A DNA stretch of 55,975 bases, from contig NZ_WQLB01000031.1 of assembly GCF_009755355.1 (NCBI RefSeq), positions 1 through 55,975 of the forward strand, given 5' to 3'. The notes beneath the pieces are model-generated. The model was not told the DNA's origin, did not search any database, and was given only the letters and a program-made list of their open reading frames with translations. Position numbers and translations under genes: made by a program. Positions 47,649-55,961 of this stretch are shown in pieces (within the stretch, counting starts at the first letter, position 1; each line of letters opens with the position of its first letter). This stretch comes from Deinococcus arboris (GTDB lineage Bacteria; Deinococcota; Deinococci; Deinococcales; Deinococcaceae).

Positions 47649-48235
47649 GGCACCGCCTCATGGTGAACGGCGCCATCGCGCTGGTGCCTCAAGAGACTCG
47701 GATTCCTTTGCCCCGCCGGCAGGCCACCGGTGACGTGCAGCAGCTGCCGGTGACCGGGCGGCCGTATGCCACCGGGACTCCCGGGCAATACACCCCCGCG
47801 CAGGTGACGGTGACGACGACGGTGCGTGGGGTCTCGGCCCAGGACGCCCGCGAGCAACTGGCGATCATGGAGCGCCGTTTCCGGCTGGCCACCCGCCTCT
47901 ACGACGGCGCGCGGTTCCTGCCGGTGCTGCGCCTCTCGGTGTTTGATCCCCCGGAAGAGGGCTTTGCCGGCCAGAGTTGGAAGCTGAGCATGACCTACGA
48001 CCTGCTCTCGCCGCTGTACCACCTGGGGCCGGATGACCAGCGGCCCCGGCCGACGCCACTGGAACAGGACGACGGGCTGTACGTGCTGGGCGCCGCCGAG
48101 ATCATCGGCGGCGGGGACGACTTCGTGGACCTGGTGCCGCTGGACGGGTACAGCTTCGTGCCCGGCACGTATACAGCGCCGTTCTCCGGCATCACGTATC
48201 AAATTCTGGAGGTGGACTACGATGACATCAGCTAG
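47645..48235 (+). CDS. Tail protein
   Basis: 196 residues, ATGA overlap. Beta-rich, with V-T-V-T-T-T-V-R-G-V-S-A-Q-D-A-R, then F-S-G-I-T-Y-Q-I-L-E-V-D-Y. Probably a distal tail or hub accessory. Function by position only. Confidence 0.65.
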   Translation: MRHRLMVNGAIALVPQETRIPLPRRQATGDVQQLPVTGRPYATGTPGQYTPAQVTVTTTVRGVSAQDAREQLAIMERRFRLATRLYDGARFLPVLRLSVFDPPEEGFAGQSWKLSMTYDLLSPLYHLGPDDQRPRPTPLEQDDGLYVLGAAEIIGGGDDFVDLVPLDGYSFVPGTYTAPFSGITYQILEVDYDDIS

Positions 48236-50465
48236 TCGAGTCGGCGTGATTGTGGACGCCGAAAAGCTGGATATGGCCGCTCAGATTGCCCATCAAGAGG
48301 CCGAACTGGCGCGCCTGCGCCGCCTGGAACTGGACGCCGCGGCCAGTGGCCTCGAAGCCAGGAAACAGGCGGTCGACGCGGGCTTGCAGAACCTGGGGAC
48401 CAGCCTGGCGGGGTACCAGGGGGCTATTAGCAGTGCGATTCAGCAGGCGGCGACGGCGGCGGGCATTACCGGCCTGGTCGCCGCCGAGAGCAACTTGACT
48501 GGCAAGGCCGCCGGCACTTATCAGGTGGCGGCCACCGGCGAACTGGTGGTCTGGTCCGGCAGCAGTGTCACCGCCCGTCAGCCTATGCTGCCCACCATTG
48601 CCACCAGCGTGGCGCGGGTGGCGGACATCACCGCCCTGCGCGCGCTGGCCACTGGTGCCACGACCGTAACGGTGGACGACCGGCGCCGGGGCGGCACCTT
48701 CGTGCGGGCCCTGCTCAGCGTGGCGGGTGCGGTGGACAACGGCCTGCGCTTCGCCCATGTGGACAGCACCTACGTCTGGCAGCGGCTGCATGACCCCTTC
48801 CAGCTGCACGCCGACTGGTACCGGGAGCCGGTGAGCAACACCGCGCCCCAGCTGCAAAAACTGTTCGACGCGGCGCCGCGCGGCGCCATCATCCGGGGTG
48901 GCAGCAAGACCACGGGCGGCGCCTTGGAATACTGGCCCGTCGCGCCCTGGACGCGCCCGGACGGCCGCACCGACATCCTGTTGACCCTGAACCGGGCCGT
49001 CACCCTGGACTGGGGCGCCAACCAGTACGGCGGCTACATCGGCTACGGCACCGATACGCCGGGTACGGCCAGCATTCTGGAGGTGTCCAGCCGCATCTCA
49101 CAGGATTTTCCCGGCAGCAGCACGGAGTACGGCTACCGCTTCCTGGACCTGGCGATTCTGCCGACCACGGGCAGCCCCTGCGCCAAACACGCGCTGATTC
49201 TCAAGCCAACGGCGAGCGACAACCTCGCGGACGTCCTGATTGACGGCGGCCAGTTCGTGGCGACCAATCCGGACGGGCGGGCCATCTACAGCACGAACAC
49301 TGGCAACAACGGCATGTTCCTGCTGCGCATCATCGCGCCCAAAGTGCGGGGCGGTGTGCGGCTGGAAAAGCTGGGCGACAGCATCTACATCGCGGACGGC
49401 AGCTGGGCAGGGAACACGGGGGTGCCGTGCCTGTGGCTGAGCCTGCTGGACCCCACGAACCCGACCGACGCCGCCAGCCAACTGCATCTGAAACGCTTGA
49501 ACATGAACGCGGTGGCCCAGGCGCTGATTGTCGAGGACGCTGCGACGTGCACCGTCGAGGGCTTGAACGTGGAGGGCCGCAACCGGGATGAGGGGGGCGC
49601 CGGGAATTACGGTAAACACCTGGTCGAGTTCAACAACTGTGGCACCAAAGGCGGCGTGGCCGGCCAGAGTGCCCGCAGCTACAGTGGCAGCCGCTTTGTG
49701 GGCAACAAGATCCTGCCGGCCGATGGGGGCACGTACGGGACTAGCAGCGGGGCCAGTGCGGTGCTGTTCAACAACTCGCGGGGCTGGGTGTTGAGCGGCG
49801 GCGCCATCGGCACCTCGCAGGTGCTGCAGGCGAACAATTCGCCGGCCGACAACGGGCGGGGCTACACCCTGCGGGCCTGTGACGACATGACGGTGGATCT
49901 GCCGGACCTGCAACTCACCACCAGCAGCATCGGCGTGGACATCGAGAGCACCACCAAGAACATGCGCTGGCGGGGAGCGACGGTGAACCCCATCGTGCCG
50001 AGCAGCTGGACGGTGGTGCAGGACAACGGGCAGGGCACGATGGGGCTGGTCAAGCCGGTACCGCTGCCCACGGCGCCCCCAGCGATTCAGGGCTTTGAGA
50101 ATGTCCCCGGCGGGGACCCCCTGCGGTACGTGAAAGAGGAGAGCGGCCTGGTGCGGCTGTTCGGAATGCTGCGGCCTCAGGGGGGCAGCGCGGCGCTGAG
50201 TGGGTACATCACGCTGCACACCTTCGGCGCGGGGTTCCTGCCGGCCGAGATCGTGCGGCGCCTGGTGGCGTATGAGACGGCCCCGGCGGGGACTGACCCC
50301 CAGCCGACCATCCGGCAGATGTATGCCCGCGTGGTGGGCAGCGGCAACGGGGCGGCGTCTGGGCGACTGCAACTGAACGCCTGGGCCAACGGGGCGCAGG
50401 ACACGACGGTGGCGGGCGTGCGCGACATGACCGTAGACATGACCTGGCACGCTCCACCGGCCTGA
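48222..50465 (+). CDS. Tail spike / fibre with beta-helix-like body
   Basis: 747 residues from ATG 48222 (GGAGGT upstream). The first 80 residues are a coiled coil (Q-E-A-E-L-A-R-L-R-R-L-E). Then T-A-L-R-A-L-A-T-G-A-T-T-V-T-V, F-D-A-A-P-R-G-A-I-I-R-G-G and many short N/G/T-rich turns (F-N-N-S-R-G-W-V-L-S-G-G) point to a right-handed beta-helix like tail spikes with pectate-lyase fold. The C-terminus is a separate domain (Y-I-T-L-H-T-F-G-A-G-F-L). Likely receptor binding, perhaps with glycan-degrading activity. Confidence 0.75.
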   Translation: MTSASRVGVIVDAEKLDMAAQIAHQEAELARLRRLELDAAASGLEARKQAVDAGLQNLGTSLAGYQGAISSAIQQAATAAGITGLVAAESNLTGKAAGTYQVAATGELVVWSGSSVTARQPMLPTIATSVARVADITALRALATGATTVTVDDRRRGGTFVRALLSVAGAVDNGLRFAHVDSTYVWQRLHDPFQLHADWYREPVSNTAPQLQKLFDAAPRGAIIRGGSKTTGGALEYWPVAPWTRPDGRTDILLTLNRAVTLDWGANQYGGYIGYGTDTPGTASILEVSSRISQDFPGSSTEYGYRFLDLAILPTTGSPCAKHALILKPTASDNLADVLIDGGQFVATNPDGRAIYSTNTGNNGMFLLRIIAPKVRGGVRLEKLGDSIYIADGSWAGNTGVPCLWLSLLDPTNPTDAASQLHLKRLNMNAVAQALIVEDAATCTVEGLNVEGRNRDEGGAGNYGKHLVEFNNCGTKGGVAGQSARSYSGSRFVGNKILPADGGTYGTSSGASAVLFNNSRGWVLSGGAIGTSQVLQANNSPADNGRGYTLRACDDMTVDLPDLQLTTSSIGVDIESTTKNMRWRGATVNPIVPSSWTVVQDNGQGTMGLVKPVPLPTAPPAIQGFENVPGGDPLRYVKEESGLVRLFGMLRPQGGSAALSGYITLHTFGAGFLPAEIVRRLVAYETAPAGTDPQPTIRQMYARVVGSGNGAASGRLQLNAWANGAQDTTVAGVRDMTVDMTWHAPPA

Positions 50466-50471
50466 GTGGGG

Positions 50472-50499
50472 TGTCACGCGCCGCCCAATCCTGAAGCCA
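50472..50499 (+). promoter_or_regulatory. Late promoter element 7 (lysis and fibre genes)
   Basis: TGTCACGC (50472-50479), 7 nt, AATCCT, 6 nt, A at 50499. That A begins an ATG whose frame does not encode a convincing protein; the true gene starts at TTG 50566 behind GGAGGAG. As at element 4 this supports a transcription start with a leader. Confidence 0.65.
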
Positions 50500-50565
50500 T
50501 GCCCACGTTCCCTGCCCCCGCTGCCCACCGGGGGCAGCGTCATTCCGGCCCTCGGAGGAGCGCCC

Positions 50566-50883
50566 TTGCGTCTGATTCTTCCTGTCTTGTTCGTGGCGGC
50601 GCTCAGTCTGAGTGCTGCCCCCACGCCCACCTGCCTCGCGCGCGTCACGGCCCAGCCGAGCTTTCCTGGCCGCCTCGTCACCGTGCGGGTGCCGCCCAGC
50701 TGTCCGCCGGGGGGCCGGGCCTACGTCCGCTTCGTGTCCCGCACGGGCACCCAGCCCGACAGTCCCCCTGGTTTCTTCACCCTCCGGCCCGGCCAGCAGC
50801 TCACCCGCCGGGTACCGGCCTCCTGGTGGGTGGAAGGCCGCGACAAGTACCTGCGCTGGCTGCGCCTGAAGGAGGCGCCCTGA
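50566..50883 (+). CDS. Small exported protein of the lysis cluster
   Basis: 105 residues from TTG 50566, justified by GGAGGAG 6-7 bases upstream. Signal peptide M-R-L-I-L-P-V-L-F-V-A-A-L-S-L-S-A-A. The mature part has P-T-C-L and S-C-P-P-G-G, two Cys that may pair, and a basic end. In this place, just before the holins, it could be a spanin-like or other lysis accessory. Not proven. Confidence 0.65.
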   Translation: MRLILPVLFVAALSLSAAPTPTCLARVTAQPSFPGRLVTVRVPPSCPPGGRAYVRFVSRTGTQPDSPPGFFTLRPGQQLTRRVPASWWVEGRDKYLRWLRLKEAP

Positions 50884-50884
50884 G

Positions 50885-51346
50885 ATGGACAAACTCCTGA
50901 TCGTCATGACTGCCGGCACCCTGGCGGCCAAAGAACTCGCCCCAGGGACCGGCCTCCCCCTGACCACCGACGAACTGTGGAGCCTGCTCTTCGTGTTCGG
51001 CGCTTCCCTCTTTACAGCCGTCAGCAAGGAAGCCAGCAAGGCCAACCGGGGCCCGATCAAACCGGTGCGCTTCTGGGGCAACGTCGGCCTGGGCGTGATG
51101 GGCGGCATGTGCATGCCCCTTCTGCTGGACTTCGTCTTCCACTACTTCACCAGCCGGAATCTCAGCGGCGGGGCCAGCATCGGCCTGGGGATTCTGGGCG
51201 CGTATGCCGGCCAGGACGTCCTGAAGGCTGGGTATGGGGTGGTGCTCAGTCTGGGTGAAGCAGTGGCCAAACTCAAAGGCGTCAGCATCAGCTACGACGC
51301 CTCAAAGGTGCGGAACAAGAAAAAGGACGGTGAGGACGATGCGTAA
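50885..51346 (+). CDS. Holin-like membrane protein 1
   Basis: 153 residues. Hydrophobic segments L-L-F-V-F-G-A-S-L-F-T-A-V, V-G-L-G-V-M-G-G-M-C-M-P-L-L-L and A-S-I-G-L-G-I-L-G-A-Y-A-G, then a charged C-terminal tail (V-R-N-K-K-K-D-G-E-D-D). Position upstream of an endolysin suggests a holin that permeabilises the inner membrane. Confidence 0.7.
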   Translation: MDKLLIVMTAGTLAAKELAPGTGLPLTTDELWSLLFVFGASLFTAVSKEASKANRGPIKPVRFWGNVGLGVMGGMCMPLLLDFVFHYFTSRNLSGGASIGLGILGAYAGQDVLKAGYGVVLSLGEAVAKLKGVSISYDASKVRNKKKDGEDDA

Positions 51347-51809
51347 GACGACTCTCAAAGGGGGGTGGCCGCGTGCGCTCGCCATCACCGTGCTCTACGT
51401 GCTGATGGTCCTGGCCTACATGTACAGCGCCTGGGTGGCGGACATCGCGGACACGGAACTGGGCCCGCCCATCGTGCAGGAGGGGCTGCGCGCCCTGATC
51501 GTCATGAACATCGCGCGGGCGTTCCAGTTGCGCTGGGCGGAGTTCACGCCCGTGCAGCGCCTGGCGTACCTCTGCCTGGGGCTGAGCCTGATCGGCAACC
51601 TGGCGCGCGGGCACTTCAGTGGCACCCCGCTGACCCTGACATTTGCCCTGGGGAATCTGGCGCTGCTGACCATCACGACCCGGCTCATGGCCGTCACGGG
51701 GCAGCTCCGAGCCCTGGCCGCCCGCGTGACCGAACTGCTGAAAGAAAACACCCGCCTGCGGGCGCGCGTGGCTTACCTGGAAGGAGATGACACCCATGAT
51801 CACCCCTGA
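51339..51809 (+). CDS. Holin- or antiholin-like membrane protein 2
   Basis: 156 residues from ATG 51339 (GAGG upstream). Membrane segments A-L-A-I-T-V-L-Y-V-L-M-V-L-A-Y, then L-A-Y-L-C-L-G-L-S-L-I-G, and L-T-F-A-L-G-N-L-A-L-L-T-I, followed by a coiled coil (A-A-R-V-T-E-L-L-K-E-N-T-R-L). A second holin or an antiholin paired with the preceding one. Confidence 0.65.
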   Translation: MRKTTLKGGWPRALAITVLYVLMVLAYMYSAWVADIADTELGPPIVQEGLRALIVMNIARAFQLRWAEFTPVQRLAYLCLGLSLIGNLARGHFSGTPLTLTFALGNLALLTITTRLMAVTGQLRALAARVTELLKENTRLRARVAYLEGDDTHDHP

Positions 51810-52497
51810 CGTTGTTCGCGCCCTGAACCCCCGGCACCCCCGCCCAGACGTGGCGGCCACCAAGCTCCAGCAGGCTTTCACCCGGTACGGTCTCACCTCG
51901 CGCCTGGTGGTAGCCATGGCCTTGGGTCAGCTGACCCACGAGTCCGGCCTGATTCCGCAGGAGGAGAACCTGAATTACCGGGCGACGCGCCTGGTGCAGG
52001 TGTGGCCAGGCCGCTTTCCCAGCGTCCGTGCGGCCCTGCCCTTCCAGTTCAATCCGCAGGCGCTGGGCGACATGGTGTACGGCGGGCGGATGGGGAATGG
52101 GCCGCGCGAGGGCTTTACCTTTCGTGGGCGCGGCCTGATCCAGTTGACTGGGCGGGCCAATTACCAGACGTACGGCCGCCTGGTGGGGGTGGACCTGGTC
52201 AGCCAGCCGGACCAGCTGCTGCAGTACGGGGTCAGTGCCCTGGTGGCGGGGGCGTTCTGGCAAGCGCATGGCCTGAACGGACCGGCGGAGCGCGGCGACG
52301 TGCGGGTGGTGACGCGGGCGATCAACGGCGGGCTGAATGGCCTCGATGACCGGGAGGTGCTGTACCAGCGGGCCCTGAGCCGCATGCCGCGCTACGGCCT
52401 GCTGGCCACGGATCTGCCACTGGATGTCCTGGCCGACACGGCCGCAGACCTTGACGCGCGGGACGCCCAGGTGCAGCGGGCGCTGGCGCTGCTGTGA
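51796..52497 (+). CDS. Endolysin, GH19 chitinase-like
   Basis: 233 residues; start at ATG 51796, 9 bases behind AAGGAG (the ATG at 51787 touches that site). Family 19 glycoside hydrolase-type features: G-Q-L-T-H-E-S-G-L with catalytic Glu, E-E-N-L-N-Y-R-A-T-R-L, and G-R-G-L-I-Q-L-T-G-R-A-N-Y near residue 115. It would cut the peptidoglycan sugar chain during lysis. Confidence 0.88.
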   Translation: MITPDVVRALNPRHPRPDVAATKLQQAFTRYGLTSRLVVAMALGQLTHESGLIPQEENLNYRATRLVQVWPGRFPSVRAALPFQFNPQALGDMVYGGRMGNGPREGFTFRGRGLIQLTGRANYQTYGRLVGVDLVSQPDQLLQYGVSALVAGAFWQAHGLNGPAERGDVRVVTRAINGGLNGLDDREVLYQRALSRMPRYGLLATDLPLDVLADTAADLDARDAQVQRALALL

Positions 52498-52844
52498 CCA
52501 CGCCAACGCCACGCGCTTCAGGCTTCAAACAGGGCCAGGACGCCACGGTCACCGTGAGCGTCTCTGGCGTGACGCTGCCGACCGGGATCACCGTGCAGGC
52601 GCAGTTGCGCACACGGTTGCAGAGTGAGGTGCTGTACGACATGGGCGTGGGCGCAGAGGTCAGCGGGCAAAGCGTCACCCTCAAGATTCCGGGCGCGCAG
52701 AGCAAGGCCTGGACACCGAAGGCCATTGAGTTCGAACTGGACACGACGGTCATCTTGATTGGGCCCGCACCGCAGCACGCGCACCTGGCGGCCTTTGACC
52801 TGGTGCTGGTCTGGCAGGCCGGTTACACCCGGAGCGGCACGTGA
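52494..52844 (+). CDS. Small beta-rich protein before the fibre
   Basis: 116 residues from GTG 52494 (GTGA overlap). [13 protein letters not shown] and V-T-L-K-I-P-G-A strands suggest an immunoglobulin-like or fibre-base fold. It is coupled to the collagen-like fibre gene, so may attach or chaperone it. Confidence 0.65.
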   Translation: MTTPTPRASGFKQGQDATVTVSVSGVTLPTGITVQAQLRTRLQSEVLYDMGVGAEVSGQSVTLKIPGAQSKAWTPKAIEFELDTTVILIGPAPQHAHLAAFDLVLVWQAGYTRSGT

Positions 52845-54790
52845 GCGACATCGTCGTGAACGTGACGGTGCAGCCGGGGCCAGCGCTGGCCATCGGTGTG
52901 TCGGTGACGCCTGGGCCAGCGGTGACGATCGAGGTGGATCAGGGTGGCGGCGCGGGCTCGACGGGTCCCACGGGGCCACAGGGGGCGACTGGGGCAGCAG
53001 GGCCAACCGGCGGCGTAGGGGCAACCGGCGTCACCGGGCCTGCAGGGAACACGGGCGCGACCGGGGCTCAGGGGCTGGCTGGGCCAATTGGATCCGCCGG
53101 CGTGGCGGGAGCGACCGGGCCGCAGGGCAACACAGGCGCACCAGGACCAACCGGGGCGGACGGTGCGCCGGGTGCAGTGGGTCCAACCGGACCTCAGGGG
53201 CCAGCCGGGGCTGTTGGTGCGACTGGGGCACAGGGCTCTCCTGGCGCTGCTGGTCCCACGGGAGCTGACGGCTTGGGTGGCAGCGCGGGACCGACTGGAG
53301 CGACTGGAGCGACCGGCGCTCAGGGCAATCCAGGACCTGCAGGGGCCACTGGTCCCCAGGGCACCCCAGGCGCCACCGGCAGCCAGGGGCCAGCAGGACC
53401 CACCGGCAGCACCGGCCCTGGCGGCCTGACCGGGGCTACGGGCGCGACTGGGCCCACCGGCCCGACAGGAACCACCGGCGCCCAGGGCAACCCCGGCGCG
53501 ACCGGGAGTCAAGGTCCAGCAGGCGCGACGGGCTCTCAGGGGGAGGCTGGCCCAGCTGGCAGTCCAGGGGCCACCGGACCCACTGGCGCAACCGGAGCCC
53601 AGGGCAATGCTGGCCCCGCAGGCTCAGCAGGGGCTCAGGGCCCGACCGGGCCAGCTGGGCCAACCGGCGCCACCGGAGCGACGGGGACGCCGGGGAATCC
53701 TGGGGCCACGGGCCCGACCGGTAGCACTGGCCTGGCCGGGACTGACGGTGCAGCCGGGGCCGCTGGCCCCCCTGGCGCCACGGGAGCAACTGGCACCCAG
53801 GGCCCCGCAGGCCCCACAGGTCCACAGGGCCCTGCTGGCGGCGGCGCCGCGAGTCCCGGCGGCAGTGCAGGACAGGTGCAATACCACGGGGGCAGTGCGC
53901 TGGCCGGGGCCAGCAAGGTCAGCATTGACGGCTCTGGAAGCCTCCTGCTGACCACCGACACCCCAGCCACCCCTGGTGCTGGGCTGCTCAGCCTGCATGC
54001 CCGGAGCGACCTGGGGCGAGTGGTGCCGGCCTGCCTTGGGCCGGACGGGCTGCTGCGGCCCCTCCAGACCGCCCTGGGCAGCCTGCGCATGGCACGCTGG
54101 AATGCCCAGGGCAATAACACCGCCACCATGACCGAGGGGTTCGGGGCCTTCTCCTCGTTCGGGGTCTCAAATGCCCGCAACGTGGCCACCACCAACGCGG
54201 CGACCCGGACACGTCGGTTCGGCCTGGTGAGCAACTCAACCCAGGGCAACTTTGCCGGCCTGCTGGGCACCACCCTGCAATTCACCACGGGAAGCGGCGC
54301 GGTGGATGGAAGTGGGTTCTATGCCGTCTTCCGGTTCGTGCCGTCTGATCCGGCGGCTGTGCCGACCGCGCGCATGTTCATTGGTTTCCACACCGCCACC
54401 AGCGTGAGCAATGTCGAGTTCAACACGCTCACGGGTGCCATCGGGGTAGGGCAGCTCAGCACAGACACCACGCAGTTCTACCTGTTCAGCGGCGGCACGG
54501 CCGCGCAAACGGCGGTGGCCCTGGGCACAGCGGTGGGGGCACCAGGGACCCTGACAGCGGACGTGTATGAAGCGCGCTTCTATGCGCCAGCGACCCTGGC
54601 GAACACGGTCTATGTGCAGCTGATCAACCTGCGCACGGGGGTGGCGACGGCGGTGCAGACGGTGACGGGGGCGGCAGCGGTCCCGAGTGCGTCAACCTTG
54701 CTGAGCCCGCGCCTGCTGCGGACGAACAACACGGCCATGGCGTCGGTCGCCCTGGACATCATCAGCTTCTATCTAGAGACGGAGTTATAG
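52841..54790 (+). CDS. Collagen-like tail fibre
   Basis: 649 residues from GTG 52841. After 35 residues a collagen-like domain of G-x-y triplets, mainly G-P-T, G-A-T and G-A-Q types, runs to about residue 340. A C-terminal globular part with [10 protein letters not shown] and repeated Thr/Ala/Asn-rich strands follows, likely the receptor-binding tip. Trimeric collagen-like stalks are common in phage fibres. A strong terminator follows. Confidence 0.9.
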   Translation: MSDIVVNVTVQPGPALAIGVSVTPGPAVTIEVDQGGGAGSTGPTGPQGATGAAGPTGGVGATGVTGPAGNTGATGAQGLAGPIGSAGVAGATGPQGNTGAPGPTGADGAPGAVGPTGPQGPAGAVGATGAQGSPGAAGPTGADGLGGSAGPTGATGATGAQGNPGPAGATGPQGTPGATGSQGPAGPTGSTGPGGLTGATGATGPTGPTGTTGAQGNPGATGSQGPAGATGSQGEAGPAGSPGATGPTGATGAQGNAGPAGSAGAQGPTGPAGPTGATGATGTPGNPGATGPTGSTGLAGTDGAAGAAGPPGATGATGTQGPAGPTGPQGPAGGGAASPGGSAGQVQYHGGSALAGASKVSIDGSGSLLLTTDTPATPGAGLLSLHARSDLGRVVPACLGPDGLLRPLQTALGSLRMARWNAQGNNTATMTEGFGAFSSFGVSNARNVATTNAATRTRRFGLVSNSTQGNFAGLLGTTLQFTTGSGAVDGSGFYAVFRFVPSDPAAVPTARMFIGFHTATSVSNVEFNTLTGAIGVGQLSTDTTQFYLFSGGTAAQTAVALGTAVGAPGTLTADVYEARFYAPATLANTVYVQLINLRTGVATAVQTVTGAAAVPSASTLLSPRLLRTNNTAMASVALDIISFYLETEL

Positions 54791-54819
54791 AGCCCACGGA
54801 CAACTTGCGCCAAACACTG

Positions 54820-54857
54820 GCCCCCGCTTGCGCTTCGGCGTGGCGGGGGCGTTTTCT
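54820..54857 (+). terminator. Terminator of the late region
   Basis: GCCCCCGC (54820-54827), 15-nt loop that can fold further, GCGGGGGC (54843-54850), then GTTTTCT. It may also limit transcription arriving from the minus strand. Confidence 0.85.
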
Positions 54858-54905
54858 GGTCGCGCAGCAAACGAAGAGGGCCACCTAAAAGCCGCTCTGA
54901 TGTCT

Positions 54906-55814
54906 CTAATTGGTCCCTGTCAGTACCACATAACGGACTTTGGGATATTGAGTGACCGCCGAAGGTGTTTGGCACGCTGTATAGAAACTTGGATTGTAGT
55001 AATACAAATTCAAGACGCCAAGCTCGGCATTATAGAAACCACCCTCTCCACTGGCACTTGGAAAAGTGCCCGGCTGGCCATAGTAATCTCCCGGTGCAGC
55101 TGTCCCATAATTGTAGTTGGTGTAATTAAATTGCACGACTTTGCCCTCTGGTGTTGCGCCATAGACCAGAAAGCCGCCACGGTCTAACACGTCCTGAGTA
55201 ATCCCTGTGTCGAAGACGCTTACCCTCAAAATACAGGCGTAGTTACTTTGCACGTACGGTCGGCCGCCCGTAAGCGAAAGAGAAGGCTGCTCGTGAATAT
55301 TGATCCACGGTGCGGAGTAGATGGTGGCCGCAGAACCCTGACCCAGTGTGAGTGAGGTGACCAGTTGGTACTGACTCCCATTGAAGTAGTAATAGTTCCC
55401 GGACTGTGTATCAAGCTGATAATCCCCGGCCTTGGCGCGAGCTGGTTTAACGAAGCCAGTGCTTGTCGGCAGTTGGTCGCTGTAAAAGACTTGTGCCGGT
55501 CCTGCTCCACTGGCTTGAGGATGGGTCAGCTTGGTGAACACCTCTAGCGTCTGACCATTCGACCGGTAGAGGGTGGCGGTGGTCGTGTTGAGGTAATAGT
55601 CATGTTGCCCCAGACCACTGGGCGCCTTAAAGTCAGGACCAGGCGCAGTGAGCCCGGAAAAGATGTGGATGCCGGTGCTTCCCAAAGCGAGGACCTGCCC
55701 AGTTGCGCCGTCCCCGAGGAGGGTGCCAGCACTATGCACTGTGGCTGGGGTGGTTGAGCCGCAAGCACTCAGGAGGCCGGTCAGAACCAACGCCGACAGC
55801 AGGGATTTATTCAC
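54906..55814 (-). CDS. Lipoprotein of unknown function
   Basis: 302 residues from GTG 55814, chosen because TACGCT lies 6 nt upstream (leaderless). Signal peptide with lipobox L-L-S-A-C near residue 17. The mature part is Tyr/Asn/Gly-rich (N-Y-N-Y-G-T-A-A-P-G-D-Y-Y) with several G-D-Y and Y-Y-Y segments that look like beta-sandwich repeats. Less GC-rich than the phage genes. A lysogenic cell-surface change is likely in principle; receptor masking is a guess. Confidence 0.75.
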   Translation of the reverse strand: MNKSLLSALVLTGLLSACGSTTPATVHSAGTLLGDGATGQVLALGSTGIHIFSGLTAPGPDFKAPSGLGQHDYYLNTTTATLYRSNGQTLEVFTKLTHPQASGAGPAQVFYSDQLPTSTGFVKPARAKAGDYQLDTQSGNYYYFNGSQYQLVTSLTLGQGSAATIYSAPWINIHEQPSLSLTGGRPYVQSNYACILRVSVFDTGITQDVLDRGGFLVYGATPEGKVVQFNYTNYNYGTAAPGDYYGQPGTFPSASGEGGFYNAELGVLNLYYYNPSFYTACQTPSAVTQYPKVRYVVLTGTN

Positions 55815-55820
55815 GCTCTC

Positions 55821-55826
55821 AGCGTA
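55821..55826 (-). promoter_or_regulatory. -10 box of the leaderless lipoprotein gene
   Basis: Minus strand TACGCT, 6 nt, GTG at 55814. The same TACGCT-N6-start layout is found before the peptide gene at 11490. Confidence 0.5.
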
Positions 55827-55898
55827 GCGTGCCTGCACGAGCCTGGTCTTCACTGGTTCGCGTTGGGGGGGCGTTGATGAAGGCACTGGGTCTCAACG

Positions 55899-55961
55899 AA
55901 GAAAGCGACCCGAAGGCCGCCTTGATTTCTCCAAGATAGCGCGGTATTCAGGATTCGTCAA
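55899..55961 (-). promoter_or_regulatory. Promoter and short attenuator-like hairpin near the right edge
   Basis: Minus strand TTGACG (55961-55956), 17 bp, TATCTT (55938-55933) is a good sigma-70-type promoter. About 15 bp behind the predicted start, GCGGCC-TTCG-GGTCGC (55920-55905, one G-T pair) and TTTCTT form a small terminator. The promoter would produce a very short RNA or regulate read-through to the lipoprotein gene. Confidence 0.5.

Noticed and set aside
26102..50499. Sigma-54 promoters as an explanation for TGTCACGC
   Set aside because: The -24 box needs TGGCAC with an invariant GG and a GC at -12; every copy here has T or a non-GG base and no constant GC at -12.
52841..53950. Long antisense open frames opposite the collagen-like repeats
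   Set aside because: Simple-sequence GGN repeats keep all frames open; there is no independent support for translation.
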